Shown piece by piece: positions 1 through 5,079 of a DNA stretch of 6,786 bases. The position numbers were made by a program, and so were the translations under genes. This stretch comes from Dialister sp. CAG:486 (GTDB lineage Bacteria > Bacillota > Negativicutes > Veillonellales > Dialisteraceae). Location: positions 3,418 to 10,203 of the forward strand of contig FR879495.1 of assembly GCA_000434475.1 (NCBI GenBank). Direction: 5' to 3'. Within the stretch, counting starts at the first letter, position 1. Each line of letters opens with the position of its first letter. The notes under the pieces were generated by a model that searched no databases, was not told where the DNA came from, and saw only the letters and a list, made by a program, of their open reading frames with translations.

Positions 1-52
1 CACCAGTCACTTGAGCCGTCTAATCCCTAGCCACTTATCCCTGCTTTCAAAC
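1..52. repeat. Heptamer array and tail block of an intergenic repeat cassette
   Basis: Degenerate 7-nt units are readable at 20-26 (CTAATCC), 27-33 (CTAGCCA), 34-40 (CTTATCC) and 41-47 (CTGCTTT), preceded by CACCAGTCACTTGAG and followed by CAAAC. The same block recurs at 5530-5586 in the same order, with one more unit and the same CTGCTTTCAAAC ending. It is probably the right-hand end of another cassette whose remainder lies beyond the left edge. Positions 53-114 that follow contain a small GGCG/CGCC hairpin near 75-85 but no gene or recognisable site. Confidence 0.7.
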
Positions 53-114
53 TTCAGGTTTTAGGGTTATCCCCGGCGTGGCGCCCCATTGACTGCAGGC
101 GAAAGAGGGGAGCG

Positions 115-340
115 GGTTCTATGGGTTCAACGGGTTCAACAGGGGCGGTGCGGCGCATAAAAAACAGAAAAGCGCCGCAGAGTATAAATAGAGCAATGCC
201 CGAAAGTCTGCGGATAGCAGGTTTCCGGTTTTGATCTTTCTAATCATTGCCCACCTAACCGCGAATGACAAAGATTTCTCGCTTTCGCTCGAAATGACGA
301 TACGAGAGTCTCCTAGTCACCAGTCACTCATCCCTGCTTT
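115..340. repeat. Composite intergenic repeat cassette, copy A
   Basis: Modules in order: three 9-nt units at 115-141 (GGTTCTATG, GGTTCAACG, GGTTCAACA); a GGGG spacer; a GC hairpin with a perfect 8-bp stem (149-156 with 172-179) and an A-rich loop; a body at about 180-265; an imperfect palindrome ending CGAAATGACGATACGAG (266-309); and heptamers CTAGTCA, CCAGTCA, CTCATCC, CTGCTTT (313-340). The body shares a stretch with copy C (AGTATA, then ATGCCC, then AAAGT) but not with copies B and D. No coding capacity is credible: the open frame at 231-425 has no ribosome binding site and runs through repeat sequence. Confidence 0.7.
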
Positions 341-344
341 CAAC

Positions 345-372
345 CGTGAACCCATCAACCTGAACCCGGAAC
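345..372. repeat. Inverted GGTTC-type minisatellite tract
   Basis: GAACCC, AACCTG and GGAACC words are the reverse complement of the GGTTC-type units found at 115-141, 3142-3177 and 5080-5106. A similar inverted tract lies at about 5660-5685, next to the end of the amidohydrolase gene. Both inverted tracts sit just downstream of a minus-strand gene and after a heptamer block ending CTGCTTTCAA. Confidence 0.55.
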
Positions 373-382
373 CTTTTCATTC

Positions 383-402
383 AAAAAAGGAGAGCTTCTC
401 TC
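383..402 (-). terminator. Possible rho-independent terminator of the DUF697-like gene
   Basis: Read on the minus strand there is GAGAG, loop AAG, CTCTC, then C and six T residues (the plus-strand A run at 383-388). The stem is only 5 bp and lies about 130 bp past the stop codon at 531, so this is a weak to moderate call. Shared use with a stronger hairpin at 465-496 is possible. Confidence 0.45.
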
Positions 403-464
403 GCCGTCCTCTCACCCACGGGTGATTCGCACGGCGGTGGCGGATGCGGCGGCGCGCCCAAGGT

Positions 465-496
465 GAGATCTCGCGGCGCAGGACGCCGCCGATCTC
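465..496 (-). other. Strong hairpin in the presumed 3' UTR of the DUF697-like gene
   Basis: GAGATC (465-470) pairs with GATCTC (491-496), and GCGGCG (473-478) pairs with CGCCGC (484-489). This gives 12 base pairs with a small asymmetric bulge and a 5-nt loop. It begins about 35 nt after the stop codon. No T tract follows on the minus strand, so it is not a classical terminator by itself. It may protect the mRNA end or be a structural relic. Confidence 0.5.
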
Positions 497-530
497 TTCT
501 TTATGAAGTCCGTCTACCGAAGACGCCGGC

Positions 531-1904
531 TCAGTCTTTTTTAGGAGCTTCCTGAGCGGTGCTACCAGTTTCTTCAGCTGTTCCAGGATTTTCACCGGGA
601 TTTCCTTCTTTCTTGGCTTCTGCCTGCTTCTTGGCTGCGCGTTCTTCGATCTTGGCCTTGTATTCGCTGGCGGTCTGCTTGAGGCTTTCTTTCGCTTCTG
701 CGGCCCTGGCCTGGGCGGCTTCTTTGTATTCTGCCGCCTGCGTCTTTACTTTTTCAGAAAATTCCTGAGCAGAGGCTTTCGCCATTTCTGCCTGCTCTTC
801 CGCCTGCTTTCTGAATTCTTCGGCCTGGATCTTCAGCTTGTTCGCCTGGATCTTCGCTTCCTGCATCTGAACGCGTGCCTGCGCTTTCAGTTTTTCGGAC
901 TTGAGCTTCATCTGCTGAGACTGGACTTCGGACTGGCGCTTCATCTCTTCCCTCTTCTGCTGGAGCACTTCCATCTGGTCCTTTGCCTGCGCTTTCACGT
1001 CCTCCGCCTTCTTCGCCGCATCCTTCTTGAATTCTCTCGACTTGATGCGCGCGATAGCCTGCAAATCCTTAGCGGCCTTTTCTGCCGTTTCCTGTGCGAT
1101 CTCCGAGGCACCGAGTGCGGTGTACTTCGCCTTCTCGATCTGTTCATCGGTCACGCCGACTTTTTTCAGGGCAGAGAGGAATTTATCGCCAAGCACTGTG
1201 ACGGATTCCGAAAGCTGATCGGCCAGTTCATTCATCTTGGCATGTGCCTTTTCCGGGTACACGTCCTCCCAATTCTTTTTCAATTCCTTGGTGAAATCCC
1301 TCTTCTCATCTCCGAGCGGTTCGTCTTTCTTCGGATTTTCTTCGAGTTCCTTTTCTTCAGACGCTGCCAGCGCCTTTTCTTCTTCAAAAACAGCGCGGTA
1401 CGGGCGGGTGTCGTCCGGCATGCCGTCTTTGATCCAGCGCTGCGCGGCCTTGCCGACGCCATAGGTGACGGTGACGCCGATCGGGATCTGCATGATGGAG
1501 ATCGGGATCAGTGTCGCAAGCGTCGTGCCGATGACCGTCCCGCCAAGCGAACCGATGAAGGAAAGGATCGCGGTCTGGTTCACTTCGACATCATACACCT
1601 TTGCGACCTTCGCGATCATGTAGACTTCATTAGCGACCAGAGCGACCGTCCCGAGGACAGGAGCCGCCACGATCACGCCGGCGCGTCCTGCCGCCCAGCG
1701 GATGAGGCTCTCGGCTTCTTCATCCCGGTTATCAATGATACGTATCTCTACATCAGCTTCCGGAGAGTCGACATGGGCTTCTTCCTTTGCTCGGGCGACT
1801 GCCGGTACTTCAGCGGCTTTCTTCTCTGCCGGCAGCTGCGATTCCTTCACGACAGGAGCATTCTCTGCACGGACAACCGGTGTCTTTTCCATTTCTTCAC
1901 TCAT
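531..1904 (-). CDS. DUF697-like membrane protein with a long C-terminal coiled coil
   Basis: This 457-residue protein has three parts. Residues 1-65 are acidic, Ala/Glu/Pro-rich and probably disordered. Residues 66-158 form a Gly/Ala-rich hydrophobic block with two or three likely membrane segments (about 74-95, 111-132, 134-152); its layout resembles DUF697-type domains, as in the C-terminus of YcjF. Residues 165-457 are highly charged, and about 280-430 are an almost uninterrupted Lys/Glu/Gln/Ala helix expected to form a long coiled coil. There is no cleavable signal peptide. The start at 1904 is supported by AAGGAGGG five to six bases upstream (1909-1916). The last residues (KKD) precede TGA. 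I infer a membrane-anchored structural or scaffold protein; the function is unknown. The DUF697 assignment is by eye. A coiled-coil protein with an unrelated membrane domain is the alternative. Confidence 0.85.
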   Translation of the reverse strand: MSEEMEKTPVVRAENAPVVKESQLPAEKKAAEVPAVARAKEEAHVDSPEADVEIRIIDNRDEEAESLIRWAAGRAGVIVAAPVLGTVALVANEVYMIAKVAKVYDVEVNQTAILSFIGSLGGTVIGTTLATLIPISIMQIPIGVTVTYGVGKAAQRWIKDGMPDDTRPYRAVFEEEKALAASEEKELEENPKKDEPLGDEKRDFTKELKKNWEDVYPEKAHAKMNELADQLSESVTVLGDKFLSALKKVGVTDEQIEKAKYTALGASEIAQETAEKAAKDLQAIARIKSREFKKDAAKKAEDVKAQAKDQMEVLQQKREEMKRQSEVQSQQMKLKSEKLKAQARVQMQEAKIQANKLKIQAEEFRKQAEEQAEMAKASAQEFSEKVKTQAAEYKEAAQARAAEAKESLKQTASEYKAKIEERAAKKQAEAKKEGNPGENPGTAEETGSTAQEAPKKD

Positions 1905-1908
1905 AAGT

Positions 1909-1916
1909 CCCTCCTT
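1909..1916 (-). promoter_or_regulatory. Strong Shine-Dalgarno for the DUF697-like gene
   Basis: On the minus strand AAGGAGGG lies five bases before the ATG at 1904. It fixes the start codon, because the next in-frame ATG (residue 5) has no comparable site. Confidence 0.8.
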
Positions 1917-1968
1917 CTCCGGCCTTCCCGGATTTTCTAGTTTAATTTACAAGGATCAGGCTGTCTTT

Positions 1969-1974
1969 ATTATA
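1969..1974 (-). promoter_or_regulatory. Candidate -10 box for the DUF697-like gene
   Basis: A perfect TATAAT on the minus strand lies about 65 bases upstream of the start codon, in an AT-rich patch at the edge of the repeat-filled gap. The hexamer 17 bases further upstream (TACCCA) is a poor -35 match and there is no TG extension, so the promoter call rests on the -10 alone. Confidence 0.4.
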
Positions 1975-2065
1975 ACGTATTTCTCTGGGAGTGGGTAGTA
2001 GGAAGGTTCGGGGTTAGCCCTTGGGCGGGGCGTCCTTTGATTGTGGATGAAAGCTTTGCTAGAAC

Positions 2066-2371
2066 GAGAAATTAGAAATGTGAAATGAGAAATGGTGGTG
2101 CGGCACAAAAATAATGAAGCGCCGCAGAATTTTGATAGCGCATCGCGCCGTCATCATCGGAAGCGCAGCCGAGAGTCTTTCTTGCACTACTGTCAGTATC
2201 ACATAGACACCGGTACGGAAACAACGCCTTGGTGCTACGTATTTCTGCTTTCACACATTTTTTGTTTAGCGGTCTGCAAGAAAGATTTCTCGCTTCGCTC
2301 GAAATGACGATATGGTAGTCTGATGTCTCCTAGTCCCCAGTCACTAGTCACTAGCCACAAGTCACCAGTCT
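2066..2371. repeat. Composite intergenic repeat cassette, copy B
   Basis: Modules in order: a GAAAT-rich minisatellite (2066-2094) in the place where other copies have GGTTC units; a GC hairpin (2099-2106 with 2119-2126, one A-C mismatch); a body at 2127-2279 closely related to copy D; the palindrome with CGAAATGACGATA (2280-2312); and six heptamers at 2330-2371 (CTAGTCC, CCAGTCA, CTAGTCA, CTAGCCA, CAAGTCA, CCAGTCT). The body contains a small GCGC-ATC-GCGC hairpin (2138-2148). The array overlaps the last codons of the dehydrogenase gene. Positions 1975-2065 to its left hold no gene. Confidence 0.75.
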
Positions 2372-3096
2372 GTCAGTCCGCCATCGACAGGGATCACCGC
2401 CCCTGTCATGAAGGAAGACCTCTCAGAGATCAGAAATGCGATCACTTCGCCCACCTCAGATGCTTTCGCAATGCGGCCCAGGGGATACCACTCTGCCATT
2501 TCCTCTCGGCTGCCGCCGTAGACTGCCAGCTGCCTTTCAAGCAGCGGCGTATCGACATCCCCTGGGCAGACGACATTCGCACGGATCTCATCGACAGCAA
2601 GCTCTAAGGCCAGCGAGCGTGTGAAAGAAGTGAGCGCCCCCTTGGTTGCACTGTAAAGGCTGCACTGCACATTGCCCTCAAGTGCGGCATCCGAGGCCAC
2701 GGAGACGATGCTCCCCTTTGCGCCGCGCATCAGGGGGATCACCGCACGGGCGAGCTTCATCGCACCGAATACATTCACAGCAAACATCGTTTCCATATCC
2801 GCGTCTGTCATATTATCCAAAAGCCCTTCTGCATAGATACCGGCAGAAATGACAAGCCCGCGAATCTTTCCCCGCATGGCTGCTTCTTGGGCTGCGCGCT
2901 CACAGTCTTCTGTCTTCGTCACATCGCAGCGGATGAAATGGCTGCCCGCTGCCTGTTTCTCTGCAAGCTGTCCCTTTTCCTCATCGCGGCCGAGGAGAAT
3001 CGGCTCATAGCCTTCCCGAGAAAGGATCTTCGCCGCCGCGAGGCCGATGCCTGACGTGCCGCCGGAAATGAGGACGAGATTTCGTGTATCTGACAT
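2362..3096 (-). CDS. Short-chain dehydrogenase/reductase (SDR), FabG-like
   Basis: This is a complete 244-residue classical SDR, a normal length for the family. The Rossmann nucleotide-binding motif GGTSGIG is at residues 12-18. Arg37 after strand beta-2 (LLGRD) suggests NADP(H) rather than NAD(H). Asn108 and the tetrad Ser135, Tyr148, Lys152 (YSATK) are present with the usual 13-residue Ser-Tyr spacing. PGDVDTP (178-184) matches the PG motif and TGAVIPVDGG (231-240) the conserved C-terminus. The usual NNAG motif is degenerate (ISAG, 83-86). It should be a cytosolic oxidoreductase acting on a carbonyl or alcohol; the substrate cannot be read from sequence, and no fatty-acid genes are nearby to support FabG itself. 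AAGGAG lies eight bases before the ATG. The TGA stop is the last three bases of a heptamer repeat unit, and the final Trp and Asp codons lie inside the next unit. Confidence 0.93.
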   Translation of the reverse strand: MSDTRNLVLISGGTSGIGLAAAKILSREGYEPILLGRDEEKGQLAEKQAAGSHFIRCDVTKTEDCERAAQEAAMRGKIRGLVISAGIYAEGLLDNMTDADMETMFAVNVFGAMKLARAVIPLMRGAKGSIVSVASDAALEGNVQCSLYSATKGALTSFTRSLALELAVDEIRANVVCPGDVDTPLLERQLAVYGGSREEMAEWYPLGRIAKASEVGEVIAFLISERSSFMTGAVIPVDGGLTDW

Positions 3097-3141
3097 AGCG
3101 TATGCTCCTTTGTATGGAAAAATGTTTCAGGGGTGGGAATG

Positions 3142-3292
3142 GGTTCTATGGGTTCTATGGGTTCTATGGGTTCTATGGGGAAGGTGGCGGCTTCGCCGCA
3201 AGTATATATGGGGCGATGCCCAAAAGTAGTATTCAAGTCCCAAGCCAGTTGAGGCTCCTAATCCCTAGTCCCTAGTCCCTAATCCTTGGTCA
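3142..3292. repeat. Composite intergenic repeat cassette, copy C (short form)
   Basis: Four perfect 9-nt units GGTTCTATG occupy 3142-3177, then GGG, a compact hairpin GCGGC-TTC-GCCGC (3187-3199), a short body (3200-3257) related to copy A, and a heptamer array at 3258-3292: CTAATCC, CTAGTCC, CTAGTCC, CTAATCC, TTGGTCA. The palindromic CGAAATGACG block is missing here. The 9-nt tract lies 45 bp upstream of the dehydrogenase start codon, so it falls in or near that gene's 5' leader. The last heptamer overlaps the deacetylase stop codon. Frames through the tract encode only Ile-Glu-Pro or Trp-Val-Leu repeats and are not genes. Confidence 0.75.
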
Positions 3293-4624
3293 CGTTTTTA
3301 ACGACGACAGGTACACGAACTCGATCCCCTGTGCCTTGAGCTTCGGTACCATCTGGCGGAAGGCTTCGGCGGTGTGCGGACGGCAGTGGCCGATGATGAT
3401 ATATGTCCCCTTTTTCTTCGCGCGATCGGCGCCCTCTTGGATCATCGCACAGATGTCAGAGACGGAGGCCGAGTTATCGACGAAGAGATCATTCCTCACG
3501 TAGGGCACACCGTATGTCTTCGCAGCCTTGTCCGCAGCCGTCGTGCTGTTTGTGTGGCTGTCGAAGAAGAAGAGCCCGCGATGGTGAAGCTCATTCATGA
3601 CGATATCCATGGTCCTCGCGTCGATGGTAGCCTTCGATCCCTGATGGTTATTGATGCCGATGGCTTCCGGCAGCTGCGAAAGCGAGTCCCTCAGCATCTG
3701 CCGGATGGCCGCATCGCTCATGGACGTCAAGATGACCTTCGGCTCCATGCCGATGCCAGAAACGGACTCCATGGGCTGATGGAGAATCACGGGAAGTCCG
3801 TGCGCGCGCCACGAGAGTGCGGCATCTCTGGTATGCACCTGATCCGGCATGACGGCCAACGTGAGCGGGATGCCCATCTGTTCATAGATGTGCTGGGAGT
3901 CCAGATCGCGCCCTGCATCATCGATGACGATGGCGAGGCGGCCGGTCACTTGCCCGCCGGCGTTTTCTTTCGGCGGCAAGATGGATGCCGCTTTGACCGG
4001 CAATGCTTTTTCGGAGCTGCCATTCGCACTGGCTTCACTCTTGCCGGACTTTGCAGGTGCTGCTTTTGCGGGTTCCGTCTTCTTTACCGAGGCAGGAGCC
4101 GACGCAGATTTTCTCTCACGAGAGTCTACGCTCTCTGTCCTTGCGGAAGAAGCGGAAGCCACGACCGTTTCTTTCGTTGTTTCCGCCTTCGGCTCTTCTT
4201 TGCCTGTGATCTTGGAGACGACATGGCTGATGCTGAAGACCTCCTTCGCCGGCTCTGTCTCTCTCGCCTCATCCTCTTTCATGCGCTCTGTCTTCCCGTC
4301 AGCTTTCGTGACTTCGGCAGCCTTCGGCGTATCCTCATCGTCCGCTTTGGCTTCGACGACGACGGTTTTATTGATGATATCCTTGATCTTTTCTTTCACG
4401 CTCTCTGGCGTCCCCTGGTCTTCCTTCGGGACGAGCCCCTGCATTTCCTTGTCATTGAAAATATGACGAATCGCCGTCACCTGATCCGCATTGTCCGCCG
4501 TCGGTGCGTTCGTCATCCGGTCTGTCATATATGCCGAGCCCACCACGAGGCTGATAAAGAAGAGAAGGACTAGGAATGGATGTCCATTGCTCTTTTTCGT
4601 TGCTCTTTTTCTTCTGACTGCCAT
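3290..4624 (-). CDS. Divergent polysaccharide deacetylase family protein (YibQ/DUF610-like)
   Basis: The protein has 444 residues. A basic N-terminus (RRKRATKK) and one hydrophobic segment (about 16-33) form a signal anchor. Residues 38-225 are a low-complexity Ala/Lys/Glu/Ser/Thr linker. Residues 227-442 are the conserved domain, with family motifs in order: AIVIDDAG (231-238), LHQPME (281-286), GINNHQGS (323-330), FFFDSHTN (352-359), RNDLFVDN (377-384) and IIIGHCRPHT (409-418). The fold is a deacetylase-like beta/alpha barrel with Asp and His residues at the metal-site positions. It probably acts outside the cytoplasmic membrane, on a cell-envelope glycan; the substrate is unknown. Catalysis is not proven for this divergent family. 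The gene is much longer than typical members because of the linker, which could reach across peptidoglycan in a diderm. AGGAG lies six bases before the ATG. The TGA stop is formed by the last heptamer of the adjoining repeat array. Confidence 0.9.
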   Translation of the reverse strand: MAVRRKRATKKSNGHPFLVLLFFISLVVGSAYMTDRMTNAPTADNADQVTAIRHIFNDKEMQGLVPKEDQGTPESVKEKIKDIINKTVVVEAKADDEDTPKAAEVTKADGKTERMKEDEARETEPAKEVFSISHVVSKITGKEEPKAETTKETVVASASSARTESVDSRERKSASAPASVKKTEPAKAAPAKSGKSEASANGSSEKALPVKAASILPPKENAGGQVTGRLAIVIDDAGRDLDSQHIYEQMGIPLTLAVMPDQVHTRDAALSWRAHGLPVILHQPMESVSGIGMEPKVILTSMSDAAIRQMLRDSLSQLPEAIGINNHQGSKATIDARTMDIVMNELHHRGLFFFDSHTNSTTAADKAAKTYGVPYVRNDLFVDNSASVSDICAMIQEGADRAKKKGTYIIIGHCRPHTAEAFRQMVPKLKAQGIEFVYLSSLKT

Positions 4625-4673
4625 GAAGATCTCCTTTGGGAAATGGTTATATCGATTTCGTCTCTATAGCTTT

Positions 4674-4702
4674 AGTATAAAGGTTCAAGGTTACAGGTTC
4701 AA
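4674..4702 (-). promoter_or_regulatory. Predicted sigma-70-type promoter of the deacetylase gene
   Basis: On the minus strand TTGAAC (4697-4702) is followed after exactly 17 bases by TATACT (4674-4679), giving four of six and five of six matches to the consensus hexamers. The start codon lies 49 bases further on. Both the -35 hexamer and part of the spacer belong to a GGTTCAA-type repeat tract. Confidence 0.6.
4682..4702. repeat. Three 7-nt GGTTCAA-type units
   Basis: The units are GGTTCAA, GGTTACA, GGTTCAA, back to back. This tract belongs to the same word family as the 9-nt units elsewhere in the window but is not attached to a hairpin or heptamer array. It overlaps the predicted -35 region of the deacetylase gene. 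Confidence 0.6.
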
Positions 4703-4766
4703 GATCAGCTCATATCGTAGGTATCTTCTTTGGCGTTCTCAAAAAGAGACAAATCTCTTAAAGGCA

Positions 4767-4794
4767 GGGAGACGGGGAGACGGGGAGACGGGGA
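4767..4794. repeat. Short tandem repeat of GACGGGGA
   Basis: There are three perfect 8-nt copies at 4771-4778, 4779-4786 and 4787-4794, preceded by a partial unit (GGGA). They lie between the terminator of the small membrane-protein gene and the deacetylase promoter. Nothing else is recognisable in 4703-4865. Confidence 0.75.
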
Positions 4795-4865
4795 GAGTCG
4801 AAGACTTTAGCCCAAAGACTTTGCGACTTCAGACCTCTGACTTCTCACAGCCTCCTTATCTCCAT

Positions 4866-4892
4866 AAAAAAAGAGCCCGAAGGCTCTTTTTA
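4866..4892 (-). terminator. Rho-independent terminator of the small membrane-protein gene
   Basis: A 10-bp stem (4868-4877 with 4882-4891) with a 4-nt loop has GGCTC/GAGCC at its core. On the minus strand it ends in a run of seven T residues. The mirror-image A and T runs mean it could work in both directions. The TAA stop of the 52-residue gene (4890-4892) lies in the ascending arm, so the terminator is fused to the gene end. Confidence 0.88.
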
Positions 4893-5048
4893 TTTCCGAT
4901 TTCTCCACACATGCCACGCAGAAAGGACGAAGCAGAGTGTCACCATGCCCGCCGTCACAAGTGTCATAGCATCATCATGGCTTTGCGTCCGCCAGAGGGC
5001 AAACGTGGTGAGGATCGCAAGGAAAAGAAGTTTGATGGTATTCGTCAT
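4890..5048 (-). CDS. Small two-helix membrane protein, function unknown
   Basis: The start chosen is the ATG at 5048, giving 52 residues beginning MTNTIKLLFLAILTTF. GGAG lies five bases upstream (plus-strand CTCC at 5054-5057). The frame stays open for 25 more codons, up to 5123, but that extension is only the translation of the 9-nt minisatellite (Pro-Leu-Glu-Pro-Ile-Glu-Pro type) and is rejected. Two hydrophobic segments, about residues 5-19 and 27-47, are joined by a short polar turn (RTQSHDDA), and the chain ends in a basic tail (HVWRNRK), which suggests a helical hairpin with a cytoplasmic C-terminus. A strong terminator overlaps the stop codon, which supports a real monocistronic gene. 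I recognise no family. Confidence 0.7.
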   Translation of the reverse strand: MTNTIKLLFLAILTTFALWRTQSHDDAMTLVTAGMVTLCFVLSAWHVWRNRK

Positions 5049-5079
5049 AAAGGCTCCAAAGAATAGTGACTTGGGACTG

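Noticed and set aside
377..595. Minus-strand open frame of 72 codons overlapping the end of the DUF697-like gene
   Set aside because: It is Arg-rich with no domain, overlaps a well-supported gene in another frame, and its 3' half is the translated hairpin and terminator region.
1242..1940. Plus-strand open frame of 232 codons opposite the DUF697-like gene
   Set aside because: It is an antisense shadow of a biased coiled-coil coding sequence. It has no ribosome binding site or domain, and the minus-strand gene has a strong one.
2072..2254. Minus-strand 60-codon frame inside cassette B
   Set aside because: It has no ribosome binding site, and the matching frame in cassette D has two stop codons. 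It is treated as repeat sequence, with the frame conservation noted as a finding.
2330..2371. Heptamer or 9-nt arrays as a CRISPR array
   Set aside because: The units are 7-9 nt without spacers, far shorter than CRISPR repeats, and no cas genes are present.
3212..3224. GGGC-GAT-GCCC hairpin as a terminator of the deacetylase gene
   Set aside because: On the minus strand the T run precedes the stem instead of following it, so it does not fit an intrinsic terminator.
2919..3236. Minus-strand frame encoding Ile-Glu-Pro repeats upstream of and overlapping the SDR gene
   Set aside because: The repeats are only the 9-nt minisatellite in translation, and the rest overlaps the SDR gene in another frame.
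3374..4573. Plus-strand open frame of 399 codons opposite the deacetylase gene
   Set aside because: It is an Arg/Asp/His-rich composition typical of an antisense shadow. The minus strand carries all family motifs of YibQ-type proteins.
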